Source: Changchengzhania lutea (GTDB lineage: Bacteria > Bacteroidota > Bacteroidia > Flavobacteriales > Flavobacteriaceae). Taken from it: a stretch of DNA of 64,000 nt. A program made the position numbers and the translations under genes. Where the stretch lies: contig NZ_CP039456.1 of the NCBI RefSeq assembly GCF_006974145.1, positions 1,952,001 to 2,016,000 of the forward strand, read 5' to 3'. The notes under the pieces are model-generated. The model worked only from the letters and a program-made list of their open reading frames with translations. It made no database searches and was not told where the DNA came from. Positions within the stretch are counted from its first letter, which is position 1. Each line of letters opens with the position of its first letter. Positions 18,423 to 27,432 of this stretch are shown here, in pieces.

Positions 18423-18929
18423 ATGAAAAACACAATTATTAAGTATGGTTTTTTTGGCTTATTAGCGGGATTGCTTGTTTTTGCAGCTGCTGTTTTTTTT
18501 GGTAAAGGTCTAAGTTATTCTACACAGGAAGTTATTGGTTACACGGCCATGGTAGCTGCTTTATCTTTTGTCTTTTTTGGAATAAAGCATTATAGAGATC
18601 AAGTAAATCATGGAAAAATATCATTAGGAAAAGCCTTAGTGATTGGTTTGCTCATCTCCGTATTAGTGGGTATTGGTGTTGGCATTACAGATTATATATA
18701 TACCACCATGATTAATCCAGACTTTGTTTCCGAATATTTGGAGGCGAACTTAAGCATGATGGAAAACACCTTGCCACCAGAAGAGTTTCAGGTTAAAAAA
18801 GTGGAACTCACCAAACAAATGGAAGATTACGGAAGTTCGAGTTTTATGGCCCTTCTAATGTGGTTTACTGTAGTGCTCATTGGCTTTATTATCTCCCTGA
18901 TTTCTGGATTAATCCTTCAAAAAAAATAA
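18423..18929 (+). CDS. DUF4199 membrane protein
   Basis: A 168-residue inner-membrane protein with four predicted helices: about 7-27, 36-53, 72-95 and 138-163. The soluble segment between helices 3 and 4 carries the family pattern TTMINPDFVSEYLEANLSMM. DUF4199 is a Bacteroidota-rich family without known function. Flanked by the VOC gene (17 bases) and DUF1801 gene (6 bases), it is clearly part of an operon. Confidence 0.85.
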   Translation: MKNTIIKYGFFGLLAGLLVFAAAVFFGKGLSYSTQEVIGYTAMVAALSFVFFGIKHYRDQVNHGKISLGKALVIGLLISVLVGIGVGITDYIYTTMINPDFVSEYLEANLSMMENTLPPEEFQVKKVELTKQMEDYGSSSFMALLMWFTVVLIGFIISLISGLILQKK

Positions 18930-18935
18930 TATTCT

Positions 18936-19394
18936 ATGCAATCAAACGCCACAACACCCCAGCAGTATCTTGATGAATTGCCAGAAAACAGAAAAGAACC
19001 TGTAAAAAAGCTAAGACAGCAAATTTTAGATAATCTCCCAAAAGGGGTTGAGGAAGCCATGAGCTATGGGATGTTGGGCTATGTTATTCCGCATTCCGTA
19101 TATCCCAATGGCTATCATTGCAATCCTAAATTACCCTTACCTTTTATGAATTTAGCCTCTCAAAAAAACTTTATCGCCGTTTATAGTATGACGCTCTATA
19201 CTAAAAATGAACTCTTAAATTGGTTTACATCTGAATATACTACATGTTGTAAATACAAATTAGATATGGGCAAAAGTTGCATCCGTTTTAAAAAAATGGA
19301 CGATATTCCATTTGGGCTTATAGGTGAATTAACGGCTAAGGTGAGCACGGAAGAATGGATAGAAATTTACGAATCTACAATTAAAAATAAGTAA
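18936..19394 (+). CDS. DUF1801 (YdhG-like) protein
   Basis: A 152-residue soluble protein of the DUF1801 / YdhG family. Typical stretches are PQQYLDELPENRKEPVKKLRQQI, VEEAMSYGMLGYVIP, NFIAVYSMTLYTKNEL and the SCIRFKKMDDIP end. The fold is iron-chaperone-like in some annotations, but no function is established. It follows DUF4199 with a 6-base gap. A second, divergent DUF1801 protein is encoded at 50652. Confidence 0.85.
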   Translation: MQSNATTPQQYLDELPENRKEPVKKLRQQILDNLPKGVEEAMSYGMLGYVIPHSVYPNGYHCNPKLPLPFMNLASQKNFIAVYSMTLYTKNELLNWFTSEYTTCCKYKLDMGKSCIRFKKMDDIPFGLIGELTAKVSTEEWIEIYESTIKNK

Positions 19395-19484
19395 ATGAAA
19401 CATGCATTACTAGATTTTCGACACATAGCGGAATGATTATATGGATGTTACATCTAACAGATAAAAAACAATGAATATAAACAG

Positions 19485-19871
19485 ATGAAAAATAGAGTAA
19501 CGGGCATTGGCGGAGTATTCTTTAAAAGCAACAACCCAAAAGCATCAAAAGCATGGTACAAAAAACATTTAGGGTTCAATACCGATGATTATGGCTGTAC
19601 GTTTTGGTGGAAGGACAAAGACGGGAATGATTGTTCAACCCAATGGGCTCCATTTCCTAGAGATACTGAATATTACGAACCCTCGAAAAAAGAGTTCATG
19701 TTTAATTATCGGGTAGAAAATCTGCATGAACTATTAAAAGTTTTAAAAGACGAAGGGGTGACCATTATTGGTGATGTGGAAGAATACGAATACGGTAAGT
19801 TTGGTTGGATTTTAGACAACGACGGGAATAAAATTGAGCTTTGGGAACCTGTAGATGCCGCTTTTTTGTAG
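19485..19871 (+). CDS. VOC family protein (second in the run)
   Basis: A 128-residue VOC-fold protein: GVFFKSNNPKASKAWYKKHLGF at the N-terminus, an acidic/aromatic middle (GCTFWWKDKDGNDCSTQW) and the closing YGKFGWILDNDGNKIELWEP with the conserved Glu metal ligand. It is unlike the VOC protein at 18034, so the two are not a recent duplication. It follows DUF1801 after 90 bases and may be cotranscribed with it. Confidence 0.85.
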   Translation: MKNRVTGIGGVFFKSNNPKASKAWYKKHLGFNTDDYGCTFWWKDKDGNDCSTQWAPFPRDTEYYEPSKKEFMFNYRVENLHELLKVLKDEGVTIIGDVEEYEYGKFGWILDNDGNKIELWEPVDAAFL

Positions 19872-19908
19872 CTTTGGCAATTAGCGTTTTAACCAAAAAT
19901 AATTGTAT

Positions 19909-20070
19909 TATACCAATTATAATTTAAAATGGGCTTGAAAAAATTTGAATTATAGTGTGCCCAGATGAGATAGAAAATCTAAGCATGGCCTTAGCTACGG
20001 TTTTATTTTATATTGATATATGGGTGCAATAGAAACTAATTTTAAGCATATTTTATGTTGTAATTGGTGT
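19909..20070. mobile_element. MITE-like element with terminal inverted repeats
   Basis: The left end reads ACCAATTATAATTTAAAAT followed by GGGCTTGAAAA. The right end, on the opposite strand, reads ACCAATTACAACATAAAAT followed by ATGCTTAAAA. About 24 of the first 29 positions agree. The interior, about 100 bases, has no transposase. A third copy of the same end occurs singly near 36650-36695. That makes a small non-autonomous element likely. Its right half contains the ATG and first codons of the TauE/SafE gene. Exact ends and target duplication are not clear. Confidence 0.55.
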
Positions 20071-20829
20071 TTTTTAGATATACTCCAATCTTATAATTTA
20101 ACGGCAATACAATGGATGGCCATTGGGGTTGCCGTGTTTTTATTGGGCCTATCAAAATCAGGAATAAAAGGGATAGGCATTATTATTGTTGTGATACTTG
20201 CGTTTGTTTTTGGGGAAAAGGCGTCCACTGGAATTTTATTGCCCTTGTTAATTTGTGCTGATATTTTTGCAGTGATATATTATAACCGGCATGCACAATG
20301 GAACATAATTAAAAAACTGATGCCTTGGATGATTGTGGGGGTTTTAGTTGGTGTCTGGGTAGGGAATGATATTTCGGAAGCTGTTTTTAAAAAAATGATG
20401 GCGATCATCATTATCGTATCCGTAGGGATTATGTTTTATTCTGAAAACAGAAAATCCCAATCCGTACCTAAGAACACATTTTTTTCAATCTCTACAGGTT
20501 TTTTGGCGGGGTTTACGACCATGATTGGAAACCTAGCAGGGCCTATTTCTAATATCTATTTTTTGGCCATGCGCTTTCCAAAAAATGAATTTATTGGAAC
20601 CGCCGCTTGGTTGTTTTTCATTATCAATGTGTTTAAACTACCATTTCACATCTTCGCTTGGAAAACGGTTACCAAGGAGACCTTGATTCTAAATAGCATT
20701 TTAATACCAGTCATTATAGTAGGTTTTTTTGTTGGTGTAGCGATCGTTAAGTTAGTCTCCAATATTAACTATAGGCGTTTTATTCTCATCGTAACCGCTT
20801 TTGGTGGAATTCTTATGTTGTTTGGATAA
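20020..20829 (+). CDS. TauE/SafE family permease (sulfite/anion exporter-like)
   Basis: A polytopic inner-membrane protein of the TauE/SafE family with about eight helices. Key segments are GVAVFLLGLSKSGIKGIGI (first family repeat) and STGFLAGFTTMIGNLAGPISNIYFLA (second repeat). Family-like sequence begins only around residue 18 (FLDILQSYNLTAIQW). The first 17 residues are read from the MITE-like element, including the ATG at 20020. Either the element supplied a new start or translation begins at the internal ATG at 20116, which would trim the first helix. Substrate unknown; sulfur oxyanions are usual for the family. Confidence 0.8.
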   Translation: MGAIETNFKHILCCNWCFLDILQSYNLTAIQWMAIGVAVFLLGLSKSGIKGIGIIIVVILAFVFGEKASTGILLPLLICADIFAVIYYNRHAQWNIIKKLMPWMIVGVLVGVWVGNDISEAVFKKMMAIIIIVSVGIMFYSENRKSQSVPKNTFFSISTGFLAGFTTMIGNLAGPISNIYFLAMRFPKNEFIGTAAWLFFIINVFKLPFHIFAWKTVTKETLILNSILIPVIIVGFFVGVAIVKLVSNINYRRFILIVTAFGGILMLFG

Positions 20830-20894
20830 CAGTCAAATTATCTATTGGATTTGATTTTTTTGTACCTTTAATGCTGAAATTAAAAATCATAACC

Positions 20895-21311
20895 ATGTCT
20901 GATGATAAAAATTTAAGCGATGACCTAAATGATATGTTAGGCGATGCTAAGGAAGGTGCTAAAAAAGCAGGTGAAAAAGCCAAGGAATTTGCACACGAGG
21001 CCAAGGAAAGCGCAGCAGAGTTTGCAGAAAGTGCTCGAGATACTTTTGATAAATCCAAGGGCGAGAACAAAAAGGTTTTAGCTGGGGTTTTGGGGATTGT
21101 ATTAGGCTATTTTGGCATTCATAAATTCGTTTTGGGCTATAATAAAGAAGGGATAATTTTGCTCGTATTAGGGCTGTTAGGTTTTGTAACCTGTGGCATT
21201 ACATCTGGTATAGCATGGGTGATCGGATTTGTAGAGGGGATTATTTACCTAACTAAAACAGATGAGGAATTTTATACAACCTATCAAGTTGGCAATAAGC
21301 CCTGGTTTTAG
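20895..21311 (+). CDS. TM2-domain membrane protein with amphipathic repeat N-terminus
   Basis: The start is placed at ATG 20895 (MSDDKNLSDDLNDM); the frame opens 24 bases earlier at an unlikely ATG. Residues 1-60 are a charged helical stretch with late-embryogenesis-like repeats (AKEGAKKAGEKAKEFAHEAK). Residues 64-130 are a TM2 domain: KKVLAGVLGIVLGYFGIHKFVLG, then GIILLVLGLLGFVTCGITSGIAW. TM2 proteins are small membrane proteins of unclear role. It follows the TauE gene by 65 bases. Confidence 0.85.
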   Translation: MSDDKNLSDDLNDMLGDAKEGAKKAGEKAKEFAHEAKESAAEFAESARDTFDKSKGENKKVLAGVLGIVLGYFGIHKFVLGYNKEGIILLVLGLLGFVTCGITSGIAWVIGFVEGIIYLTKTDEEFYTTYQVGNKPWF

Positions 21312-21435
21312 GGGAAAAGCTTAATCCATGAAATTCCCTGAGGCTCTACGTTGGGTATAGCAAACAGATTCAAGACTTTTAGAATCAAGAGCCAAAACAA
21401 AAACACTCTAGTTTTTTGACTCTTGTAGCGAAGCG

Positions 21436-21633
21436 GTGTTATCTCTGGTTTCTCTATGGCTCTACCTCAAGGATAGTTGGTTTCAAGAAATTCTTTTATT
21501 AGATTTTTTACATCATAATTTTTACGATCCCTCAAAGTTAGTGGGCACCGATAAAGAAAAGCATGTCGCTTTTTTAAAAGCACGGGAGGAAATTAAACTA
21601 TATTTTAAGGATTTTGTACAAAAACACATATAA
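21436..21633 (+). pseudogene. Probable 3' remnant of a low-molecular-weight phosphatase / arsenate reductase-like gene
   Basis: This 65-codon frame is odd as a complete gene. Its second half (NFYDPSKLVGTDKEKHVAFL, then KAREEIKLYFKDFV) resembles the C-terminus of low-molecular-weight phosphatase-type arsenate reductases, where a DP motif, a GT-E-E turn and a final RDEI helix are typical. The catalytic CxxxxxR P-loop that should lie about 100 residues upstream is absent; that region (21312-21450) is repeat-like non-coding sequence with AGCGAAGCGG. I infer a gene truncated at its 5' end. The similarity is read by eye and is modest. Confidence 0.35.
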
Positions 21634-21634
21634 A

Positions 21635-22681
21635 TTATGGACTTTCGAGTTCGTAATCTAAGGGTAAAAGGGTTGCAATGCGTTTAACTCCAAAATCACC
21701 AGAAAACAAAACTGCTGTAGGCGGTGAATGAATTCCGAAGCCGTCAATTTTAAATTCGGAGGCACCGTCTTGTGGAATTAGAGCAGATTGCCTGTTTTGA
21801 TCATATTGAACAACTAATTTCTTAAAGTTCATGTTCACTTTTGTAAACTCAGCGTTATCATTTTTAATCAATAAATAATCGTAAGGGTTCACCGGGAAAA
21901 AGAGTTCAGATTTTGCGACGGTATCATTAATAAAGCATCGAAACTTTTTAGATTCCAAATTTTTTCTTGTAAGCGCTCTCATAAATTGCAATGAGGAACC
22001 CAAATATTCGATTTCTCTAGCCTTCAAATGGCGTTTTCTTGGTTTGTCGTTAAGTTCTTTAAATGCTGTAGAACCAACCAGATAAACACTCTCAGTAAAC
22101 CGTAGTCCAGAAGTGCCCCTGGCAAATTGCACTTCAAAATCTACCAAGAGGTATCTGAGCTCATATCCTAAATAGCGATTCTTTATTACGATTGGATTTT
22201 CACAATGTGCGATTAACCGATTATATGAAGGCTGATAAATCAATTTGATATCCGCTTCATTCAAAATTCTGCAATCTTTTGCAGAGACTTCCCTTCCTAA
22301 AAATTCCCTTCTAAAAATGTTTAATTTTTTCTTCCTTGACCAAGGATCGACTTCCAAAACAACTGCATCAAGACTTAATGCGCTTTCCCTCAGAAAGATG
22401 GTATTACGCTCCTTTAATTGTTCTTGATTAAAATAGCGCGTCTCGTAACCTAAGTAGCTAATTACTATCGCTGCTTGTGTTGGAATATCATTTGAAAGGG
22501 AAAATTCACCCAATTGATTGGTAACTGTGCCAATAGTTGTACCATCATAGTATACTGAAACACTTTCAAGAGGTTGTTTAGAATATTCTTCCAATATCGT
22601 CGAAGTAATCGCCTGTGAATTTCCCGAAAATGAGAAAAGGGCAAACAACATCAAAAAAAAACTGTGTTTAGGTATGTCCAT
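21635..22681 (-). CDS. Exported protein with carboxypeptidase-like regulatory (CarbopepD_reg) domain
   Basis: I start at the ATG at 22681 (MDIPKHSFFLMLFALFSFSG), which gives a signal peptide cut near residue 24; the longer frame to 22762 would lie inside olsF. Residues 25-105 are the beta-sandwich CarbopepD_reg domain seen at the N-terminus of TonB receptors (LESVSVYYDGTTIGTVTNQLGEFSL, AAIVISYLGYETR). The remaining 240 residues contain no barrel and have no family I recognise. It overlaps the upstream acyltransferase gene by 14 bases and so is the last gene of that operon. It is probably periplasmic or attached to the outer membrane. Confidence 0.8.
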   Translation of the reverse strand: MDIPKHSFFLMLFALFSFSGNSQAITSTILEEYSKQPLESVSVYYDGTTIGTVTNQLGEFSLSNDIPTQAAIVISYLGYETRYFNQEQLKERNTIFLRESALSLDAVVLEVDPWSRKKKLNIFRREFLGREVSAKDCRILNEADIKLIYQPSYNRLIAHCENPIVIKNRYLGYELRYLLVDFEVQFARGTSGLRFTESVYLVGSTAFKELNDKPRKRHLKAREIEYLGSSLQFMRALTRKNLESKKFRCFINDTVAKSELFFPVNPYDYLLIKNDNAEFTKVNMNFKKLVVQYDQNRQSALIPQDGASEFKIDGFGIHSPPTAVLFSGDFGVKRIATLLPLDYELESP

Positions 22682-24500
22682 TTCCATTAGAGAATTTACG
22701 CTCCAGTTCCTCTTGAAACTCTTCCATAACAGGACGTACGGTGCTTTCAGGTAAATCAGCAATTTTAATATACATTAGGCCGTCTACGGCATTATTAAAT
22801 AAGGGGTCTACATTAAACGCAACCAATCTTGCATTCTGTTTTATGTACTTTTTCAGGAGTACCGGTAGGCGCAAAGCTCCAGGTTCTATCTCGTCAATAA
22901 TTTTGTCAAACTTATTTAAATCGGCTTCGGTTTCATCAAAAACAAAATCTTTGTCGGCGTCTTTTAGTTTAACTTTAAATTCTTTTTTGGGATGCACATA
23001 TTGCGCAATATACGGGTCGTAGTAATGCGATTTCATAAACTCAATCATCAACGATTTTGAGAAATTTGAAAACTGGTTACTAATACTTACACCTCCAATT
23101 AAAAATTTGTGTTCTGGGTAGCGCAATGTAATGTGAACGATACCTTTCCATAATAAAAATAACGGCATGGGTTTTTGCTGATACTCCTTAATTATAAAAG
23201 CGCGCCCCATTTCTATGGACTGGCTCATCATTTTATATAATTCGGGCTCAAACCTAAACAGATCTTGAAGGTAAAACCCATCAATCCCATAGCGTTCAAA
23301 AATTTTAGAACCCAGTCCCATTCTGTAGGCACCGACAATTAATTTACGCTCGTTATCCCATAAAAACAGATGGTGATAATAGGTGTCAAACGTATCCAGA
23401 TCTATGGCTTCATTAGTACCCTCACCAACTTCTCTAAAGGTGATTTCGCGCAAGCGCCCGATCTCCCTAAGAATATTAGGGATTTTATCTGCGGGTGCTA
23501 AAAAGACTTCGTAATTTTTGCTTTCTAATAATCGCGAATCAAACTCACGCAGCGTCTCTATCTCCTTTAACATGACGGCCGTATTAATAGGCGTCACAAT
23601 GCGTTTTGGTATTTTGGGTGTTTTTAATGTGGATGAAATATTATCTAAAATCTTAGATTTATTTTCATAGGCATTAGAAAGCATGTACGTTTTTCGTCTT
23701 AGAAATTCTGAAAACTCATCAATGGTCGCATGTTCTTTTTGGTCGGAAACTGAAATAGGTTTCCCTATTCTAACCTTAATGGTTCGTCGCTTTTGCGTTA
23801 ATACTTCCGAAGGTAATTTAGCGGTTCTAAACGTATCGCTTAATTTTGAAAGTTTATAAAAAAGTTTGCTGTTTTTAGCGTGAAAGTAAATAGGTACTAC
23901 AGGGACTTCGGCTTTTTTAATGAGTTTGATGGCGGCTTCTTCCCAAGGCTTATCGACCACTAATTTCCCATCTCTATACGTGGAAACTTCGCCCGCAGGA
24001 AAAATTCCAAGAGGATGCCCATCCCTTAAATGCAGAATAGAATTCTTGAAACCCGTAATGCTCGACTTCACATCTTTTCTATCCTCAAAAGGATTTACAG
24101 GCATGATATAAGGTTTCATGGGCTCAATACGATGCAGTAAAAAGTTGGCTATAATCTTAAAATCCTTACGCTGTTCAAGCATCAATTTCAACAATAAAAT
24201 GCCATCAATGCCACCTAGTGGGTGATTGGAAATTGTAATATAAGCGCCTTCTTTTGGGAGCCGTTTTAAATCTTCATCTGGTATTTCGAACTTGATTTGA
24301 AAATCGTCTAATATTGCATCTAAAAAGTCCAGTTCACTAAGATGCTTATGCCGTTTATATACTTTATTAATTGTAGATATTTTTAGAACTTTCATAAGAA
24401 TCCAACCTATAAAAGTGCCTATAAAACCATACTTTTCTAGCTGAATGGCTTTTGCGACTTCTTTAGCGGTTACCAGTCCTGTATCTTGTTGTTTGGTCAT
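22668..24500 (-). CDS. olsF: Two-domain acyltransferase, OlsF-type aminolipid synthase
   Basis: A 610-residue fusion. The N-terminal half is a PlsC-type O-acyltransferase: NHPLGGIDG at 92-100 (HX4D-like box) and FPAGEVS at 167-173 (acceptor motif). The C-terminal half (about 320-540) is an OlsB-type GNAT that takes acyl-ACP (LREITFREVGEGTNEAIDLD, LIVGAYRMGLG, GRAFIIKEYQQ). This order matches OlsF, the bifunctional ornithine-lipid synthase known from Serratia and Flavobacterium johnsoniae, where the C-terminal part N-acylates the amino acid and the N-terminal part adds the second chain. The head group here (ornithine or glycine) is not decided by sequence. It lies in an operon with aspartate kinase. 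Confidence 0.8.
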   Translation of the reverse strand: MTKQQDTGLVTAKEVAKAIQLEKYGFIGTFIGWILMKVLKISTINKVYKRHKHLSELDFLDAILDDFQIKFEIPDEDLKRLPKEGAYITISNHPLGGIDGILLLKLMLEQRKDFKIIANFLLHRIEPMKPYIMPVNPFEDRKDVKSSITGFKNSILHLRDGHPLGIFPAGEVSTYRDGKLVVDKPWEEAAIKLIKKAEVPVVPIYFHAKNSKLFYKLSKLSDTFRTAKLPSEVLTQKRRTIKVRIGKPISVSDQKEHATIDEFSEFLRRKTYMLSNAYENKSKILDNISSTLKTPKIPKRIVTPINTAVMLKEIETLREFDSRLLESKNYEVFLAPADKIPNILREIGRLREITFREVGEGTNEAIDLDTFDTYYHHLFLWDNERKLIVGAYRMGLGSKIFERYGIDGFYLQDLFRFEPELYKMMSQSIEMGRAFIIKEYQQKPMPLFLLWKGIVHITLRYPEHKFLIGGVSISNQFSNFSKSLMIEFMKSHYYDPYIAQYVHPKKEFKVKLKDADKDFVFDETEADLNKFDKIIDEIEPGALRLPVLLKKYIKQNARLVAFNVDPLFNNAVDGLMYIKIADLPESTVRPVMEEFQEELERKFSNGNGHT

Positions 24501-24522
24501 GGTTGTAAATGTACTAAATAGT

Positions 24523-25773
24523 TTATTTAGTTACTACTTGAACGGTTTCTTGTGTTAATTGTTTTAAAAGTACATTTTTGCCTGTTTCAATTTGGCTTAA
24601 CGCGCTGGCATTGTAATGCCGTATGGTATAAAGCGATACATTTTCATTATAGGTCACTCTAAATTTTGCTTTTAAATGAAGTAATAAAGCTTCTAAATTG
24701 TCATACATATTATCTACGCAAACTGAAAAACTGATGGCAGAGTTTTGAATAACATCAACCTTCATTTTATAAGCATGCAACAAACTGAAAATTTCACTAA
24801 TATTCTCTTCTACGATATATGAAAAGTCTAATGAAGATAATGAAATAAGCACTTGATTTTTCTTAACGATAAAACAAGGCACGTTGGGGTCTAAAGATTT
24901 GTTTTTACCAATGGTAGTTCCCACATCCTCTGGGTTTAAAAAAGATTTTACATATAGTGGTATTTCTTTCCTTTGAAGTGGTTGTAGGGTTTTAGGGTGA
25001 ATTACCGAAGCGCCATAAAAGGCCAACTCAATAGTTTCACGATACGATAACGTGTTTAGCAGTTGGGCGTTCTCAAAATATCTGGGGTCTGCATTTAAAA
25101 CGCCTGGGACATCTTTCCAAATAGTGACACTTTCAGCATTTAAACAATAGGCAAAAATAGCTGCGGTATAATCACTCCCTTCTCTGCCAAGCGTAGTAGT
25201 AAAGTTGTTGGCATCACTGCCTAAAAATCCTTGGGTAATGTTTAAAACAGAACTTTTAAAACGGGATTTAATCTCACTTTGCGTGGCTTCCCAATTTACA
25301 TTGGCGCGCCTGTAATAACTATCGGTTTTTATATAATGGCGCACATCCATCCACGAATTCTTTAACCCAATGGCATTCAAATACTCACTTATAATGGTTG
25401 TTGAAACCAATTCCCCAAAACCAATGGTTTGATCATAAACAAAATTATAATCGGGGGATTTGTTTGTTTTTAAAAAACTATTTAATTCATCAAAAAACGT
25501 GGATACTTTTTTAAAAGCGGGATGGATATCGGAATCAAATAAATCCAATAGAATGTCATTATGGTATTTTTTAACGTCTTGAATAGCACTTTGAAGCTCT
25601 TTCTTATTTTTGAAGTAATTCCTTACAACCCTTTCAATGGCATTGGTAGTCTTGCCCATGGCAGACACAACAACTAGTGTATTTTGATACCCAACTTTTT
25701 TAAGTACCGACGCTAGATTTTTAATACCATTGGCATCTTTTACAGAGGCGCCCCCAAATTTAAATACTTGCAT
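24523..25773 (-). CDS. lysC: Aspartate kinase (monofunctional)
   Basis: Phosphorylates aspartate, the first step to Lys, Thr, Met and diaminopimelate. The 416-residue protein opens with MQVFKFGGASV (kinase KFGG motif). It has QTIGFGELVST, the TTLGREGSDYTAAIFAYCL nucleotide loop and IWKDVPGVLNADPRYF, all catalytic-domain landmarks. Residues about 300-400 are ACT-like regulatory sequence, so feedback control is likely. It has no homoserine dehydrogenase part. The GNAT gene upstream ends at the base before its ATG, and olsF follows after 22 bases. Confidence 0.94.
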   Translation of the reverse strand: MQVFKFGGASVKDANGIKNLASVLKKVGYQNTLVVVSAMGKTTNAIERVVRNYFKNKKELQSAIQDVKKYHNDILLDLFDSDIHPAFKKVSTFFDELNSFLKTNKSPDYNFVYDQTIGFGELVSTTIISEYLNAIGLKNSWMDVRHYIKTDSYYRRANVNWEATQSEIKSRFKSSVLNITQGFLGSDANNFTTTLGREGSDYTAAIFAYCLNAESVTIWKDVPGVLNADPRYFENAQLLNTLSYRETIELAFYGASVIHPKTLQPLQRKEIPLYVKSFLNPEDVGTTIGKNKSLDPNVPCFIVKKNQVLISLSSLDFSYIVEENISEIFSLLHAYKMKVDVIQNSAISFSVCVDNMYDNLEALLLHLKAKFRVTYNENVSLYTIRHYNASALSQIETGKNVLLKQLTQETVQVVTK

Positions 25774-26253
25774 TTATAATTTTGAAATATATTGTTTAAT
25801 ACCTGCTTCATTCAGTTGCACCACATTCCAGTCACGCAATACACGAGCGCCATTTTTTTCATAGAATTTTATTGCCGGTTCATTCCAATCTAAAACCTCC
25901 CAGTTTACACGTTTGACGCCCAGATTATTGGCGTATTTTATGACCTCATCCAAAAGGGCTTTGCCTAAGCCAGAACCGCGCATGTTTTCACTTACTATTA
26001 AATCTTCTAGATGTACCGCCTTTCCTTTCCAGGTTGAATAACGATTATAAACCAGCGCAATACCCTCAATGTTCCCAGCTACTTCTGCAACAAAACAATG
26101 AAACCTTGGGTGATCTCCAAAACCATCCTGCTGCAAATCCTTTATGGTCACCTCCACCGCATCGGGTTCTTTTTCAAAAACCGCTAATTCTTTAATTAAT
26201 TGGAGCACTTGTGGCATGTCCTCTTGTCTCGCATTTCTAATTTTAAAATCCAT
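25774..26253 (-). CDS. SSAT-like GNAT acetyltransferase
   Basis: A 159-residue GNAT enzyme. It closely follows the spermidine/spermine (or thialysine) N-acetyltransferase pattern: LIKELAVFEKEPDAVEVT, DGFGDHPRFHCFVAE, YNRYSTWKGKAVHLEDLIV, the acetyl-CoA loop MRGSGLGKALL and WEVLDWNEPAIKFYEKNGA. A diamine, lysine-analogue or related amine is the likely acceptor; its position directly before aspartate kinase fits, but does not prove, a link to lysine-like amines. First gene of the minus-strand operon. Confidence 0.88.
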   Translation of the reverse strand: MDFKIRNARQEDMPQVLQLIKELAVFEKEPDAVEVTIKDLQQDGFGDHPRFHCFVAEVAGNIEGIALVYNRYSTWKGKAVHLEDLIVSENMRGSGLGKALLDEVIKYANNLGVKRVNWEVLDWNEPAIKFYEKNGARVLRDWNVVQLNEAGIKQYISKL

Positions 26254-26322
26254 AAGGCGTGTAATTATTTCAAATATAGTTTAAAGTTCAATATTTAAAG
26301 GCATTAATCTTTTGCGAAAACG

Positions 26323-26353
26323 TTGTAGTTCATTAAAAATTAACAGATATTTG
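26323..26353 (+). promoter_or_regulatory. Candidate promoter for fbp
   Basis: TTG at 26323-26325, a 20-base spacer, and GATATTTG at 26346-26353, one base away from the Bacteroidota TAnnTTTG box. Predicted start of transcription is near 26360, some 15 bases before the fbp ATG. Confidence 0.4.
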
Positions 26354-26375
26354 TACAAAGCAAACTAATACACTT

Positions 26376-27395
26376 ATGACCCATAAAAAGCAAACCTTAG
26401 GAGAATTTATTATTGAAAATCAAGCTTCTTTTAAGTATTCCTCTGGGGAATTATCAAGCTTGATAAACTCCATTAGGTTGGCGGCAAAGGTTGTAAATCA
26501 TGAAGTTAATAAGGCAGGCCTTGTAGACATTATTGGTGTTGCAGGGGATGTGAATATTCAAGGTGAGGATCAACAAAAATTAGATGTTTATGCGAATGAA
26601 AAATTTATTCAAACGTTAACAAATAGAAATATTGTTTGCGGAATTGCTAGTGAAGAAGAAGATGATTTTATTGCGATTAACAGTCAAGATGAAAATCACC
26701 AAAATAAATATATTGTTTTAATAGATCCTTTGGACGGTTCCTCAAATATTGATGTGAATGTGTCTGTGGGGACTATTTTTTCTATATACCGAAGAGTTTC
26801 ACCTGTTGGTACTCCTGTGTCCTTAAAGGACTTTTTACAAAAAGGAAGTCAGCAAGTTGCTGCGGGCTATGTGGTTTATGGGACGTCTACCATGTTGGTT
26901 TATACAACGGGAGATGGTGTAAATGGTTTTACATTGAACCCTGCTATCGGATCCTTTTATTTATCGCATCCCAATATGGAGTTTCCAGAGGATGGAAATA
27001 TATATTCGGTTAATGAAGGCAATTATATTCATTTTCCACAAGGCGTTAAAAACTACATTAAATACTGCCAGCAGGAAGAAGGTGATCGCCCATATACCTC
27101 TAGGTACATCGGATCATTAGTGTCAGATTTTCATAGAAACATGATTAAAGGGGGAATCTATTTATATCCTAAAAGTTCATTAAATTCGAATGGTAAACTA
27201 CGATTGTTGTATGAATGTAATCCCATGGCATTCATTGCTGAACAGGCTAACGGAAAGGCCAGTGATGGATTTACCAGAATTATGGATATTCAGCCCACAG
27301 AGCTTCACGAACGTGTACCATTTATCTGCGGAAGCAAAAACATGGTAGTGAAATGTGAGGAATTTATGTACCAAAATTCACTGGCTCAAAAATAA
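26376..27395 (+). CDS. fbp: Class I fructose-1,6-bisphosphatase
   Basis: Hydrolyses fructose 1,6-bisphosphate in gluconeogenesis. The 339-residue protein shows the family metal and substrate motifs [54 protein letters not shown] and [20 protein letters not shown]. Length is normal. It is alone on the plus strand between the acyltransferase operon and gltD, with a promoter candidate at 26323-26353. Confidence 0.97.
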   Translation: MTHKKQTLGEFIIENQASFKYSSGELSSLINSIRLAAKVVNHEVNKAGLVDIIGVAGDVNIQGEDQQKLDVYANEKFIQTLTNRNIVCGIASEEEDDFIAINSQDENHQNKYIVLIDPLDGSSNIDVNVSVGTIFSIYRRVSPVGTPVSLKDFLQKGSQQVAAGYVVYGTSTMLVYTTGDGVNGFTLNPAIGSFYLSHPNMEFPEDGNIYSVNEGNYIHFPQGVKNYIKYCQQEEGDRPYTSRYIGSLVSDFHRNMIKGGIYLYPKSSLNSNGKLRLLYECNPMAFIAEQANGKASDGFTRIMDIQPTELHERVPFICGSKNMVVKCEEFMYQNSLAQK

Positions 27396-27432
27396 CAGGG
27401 ATTTAAACAATAATTTTTAGAGGCTGAAAGCT

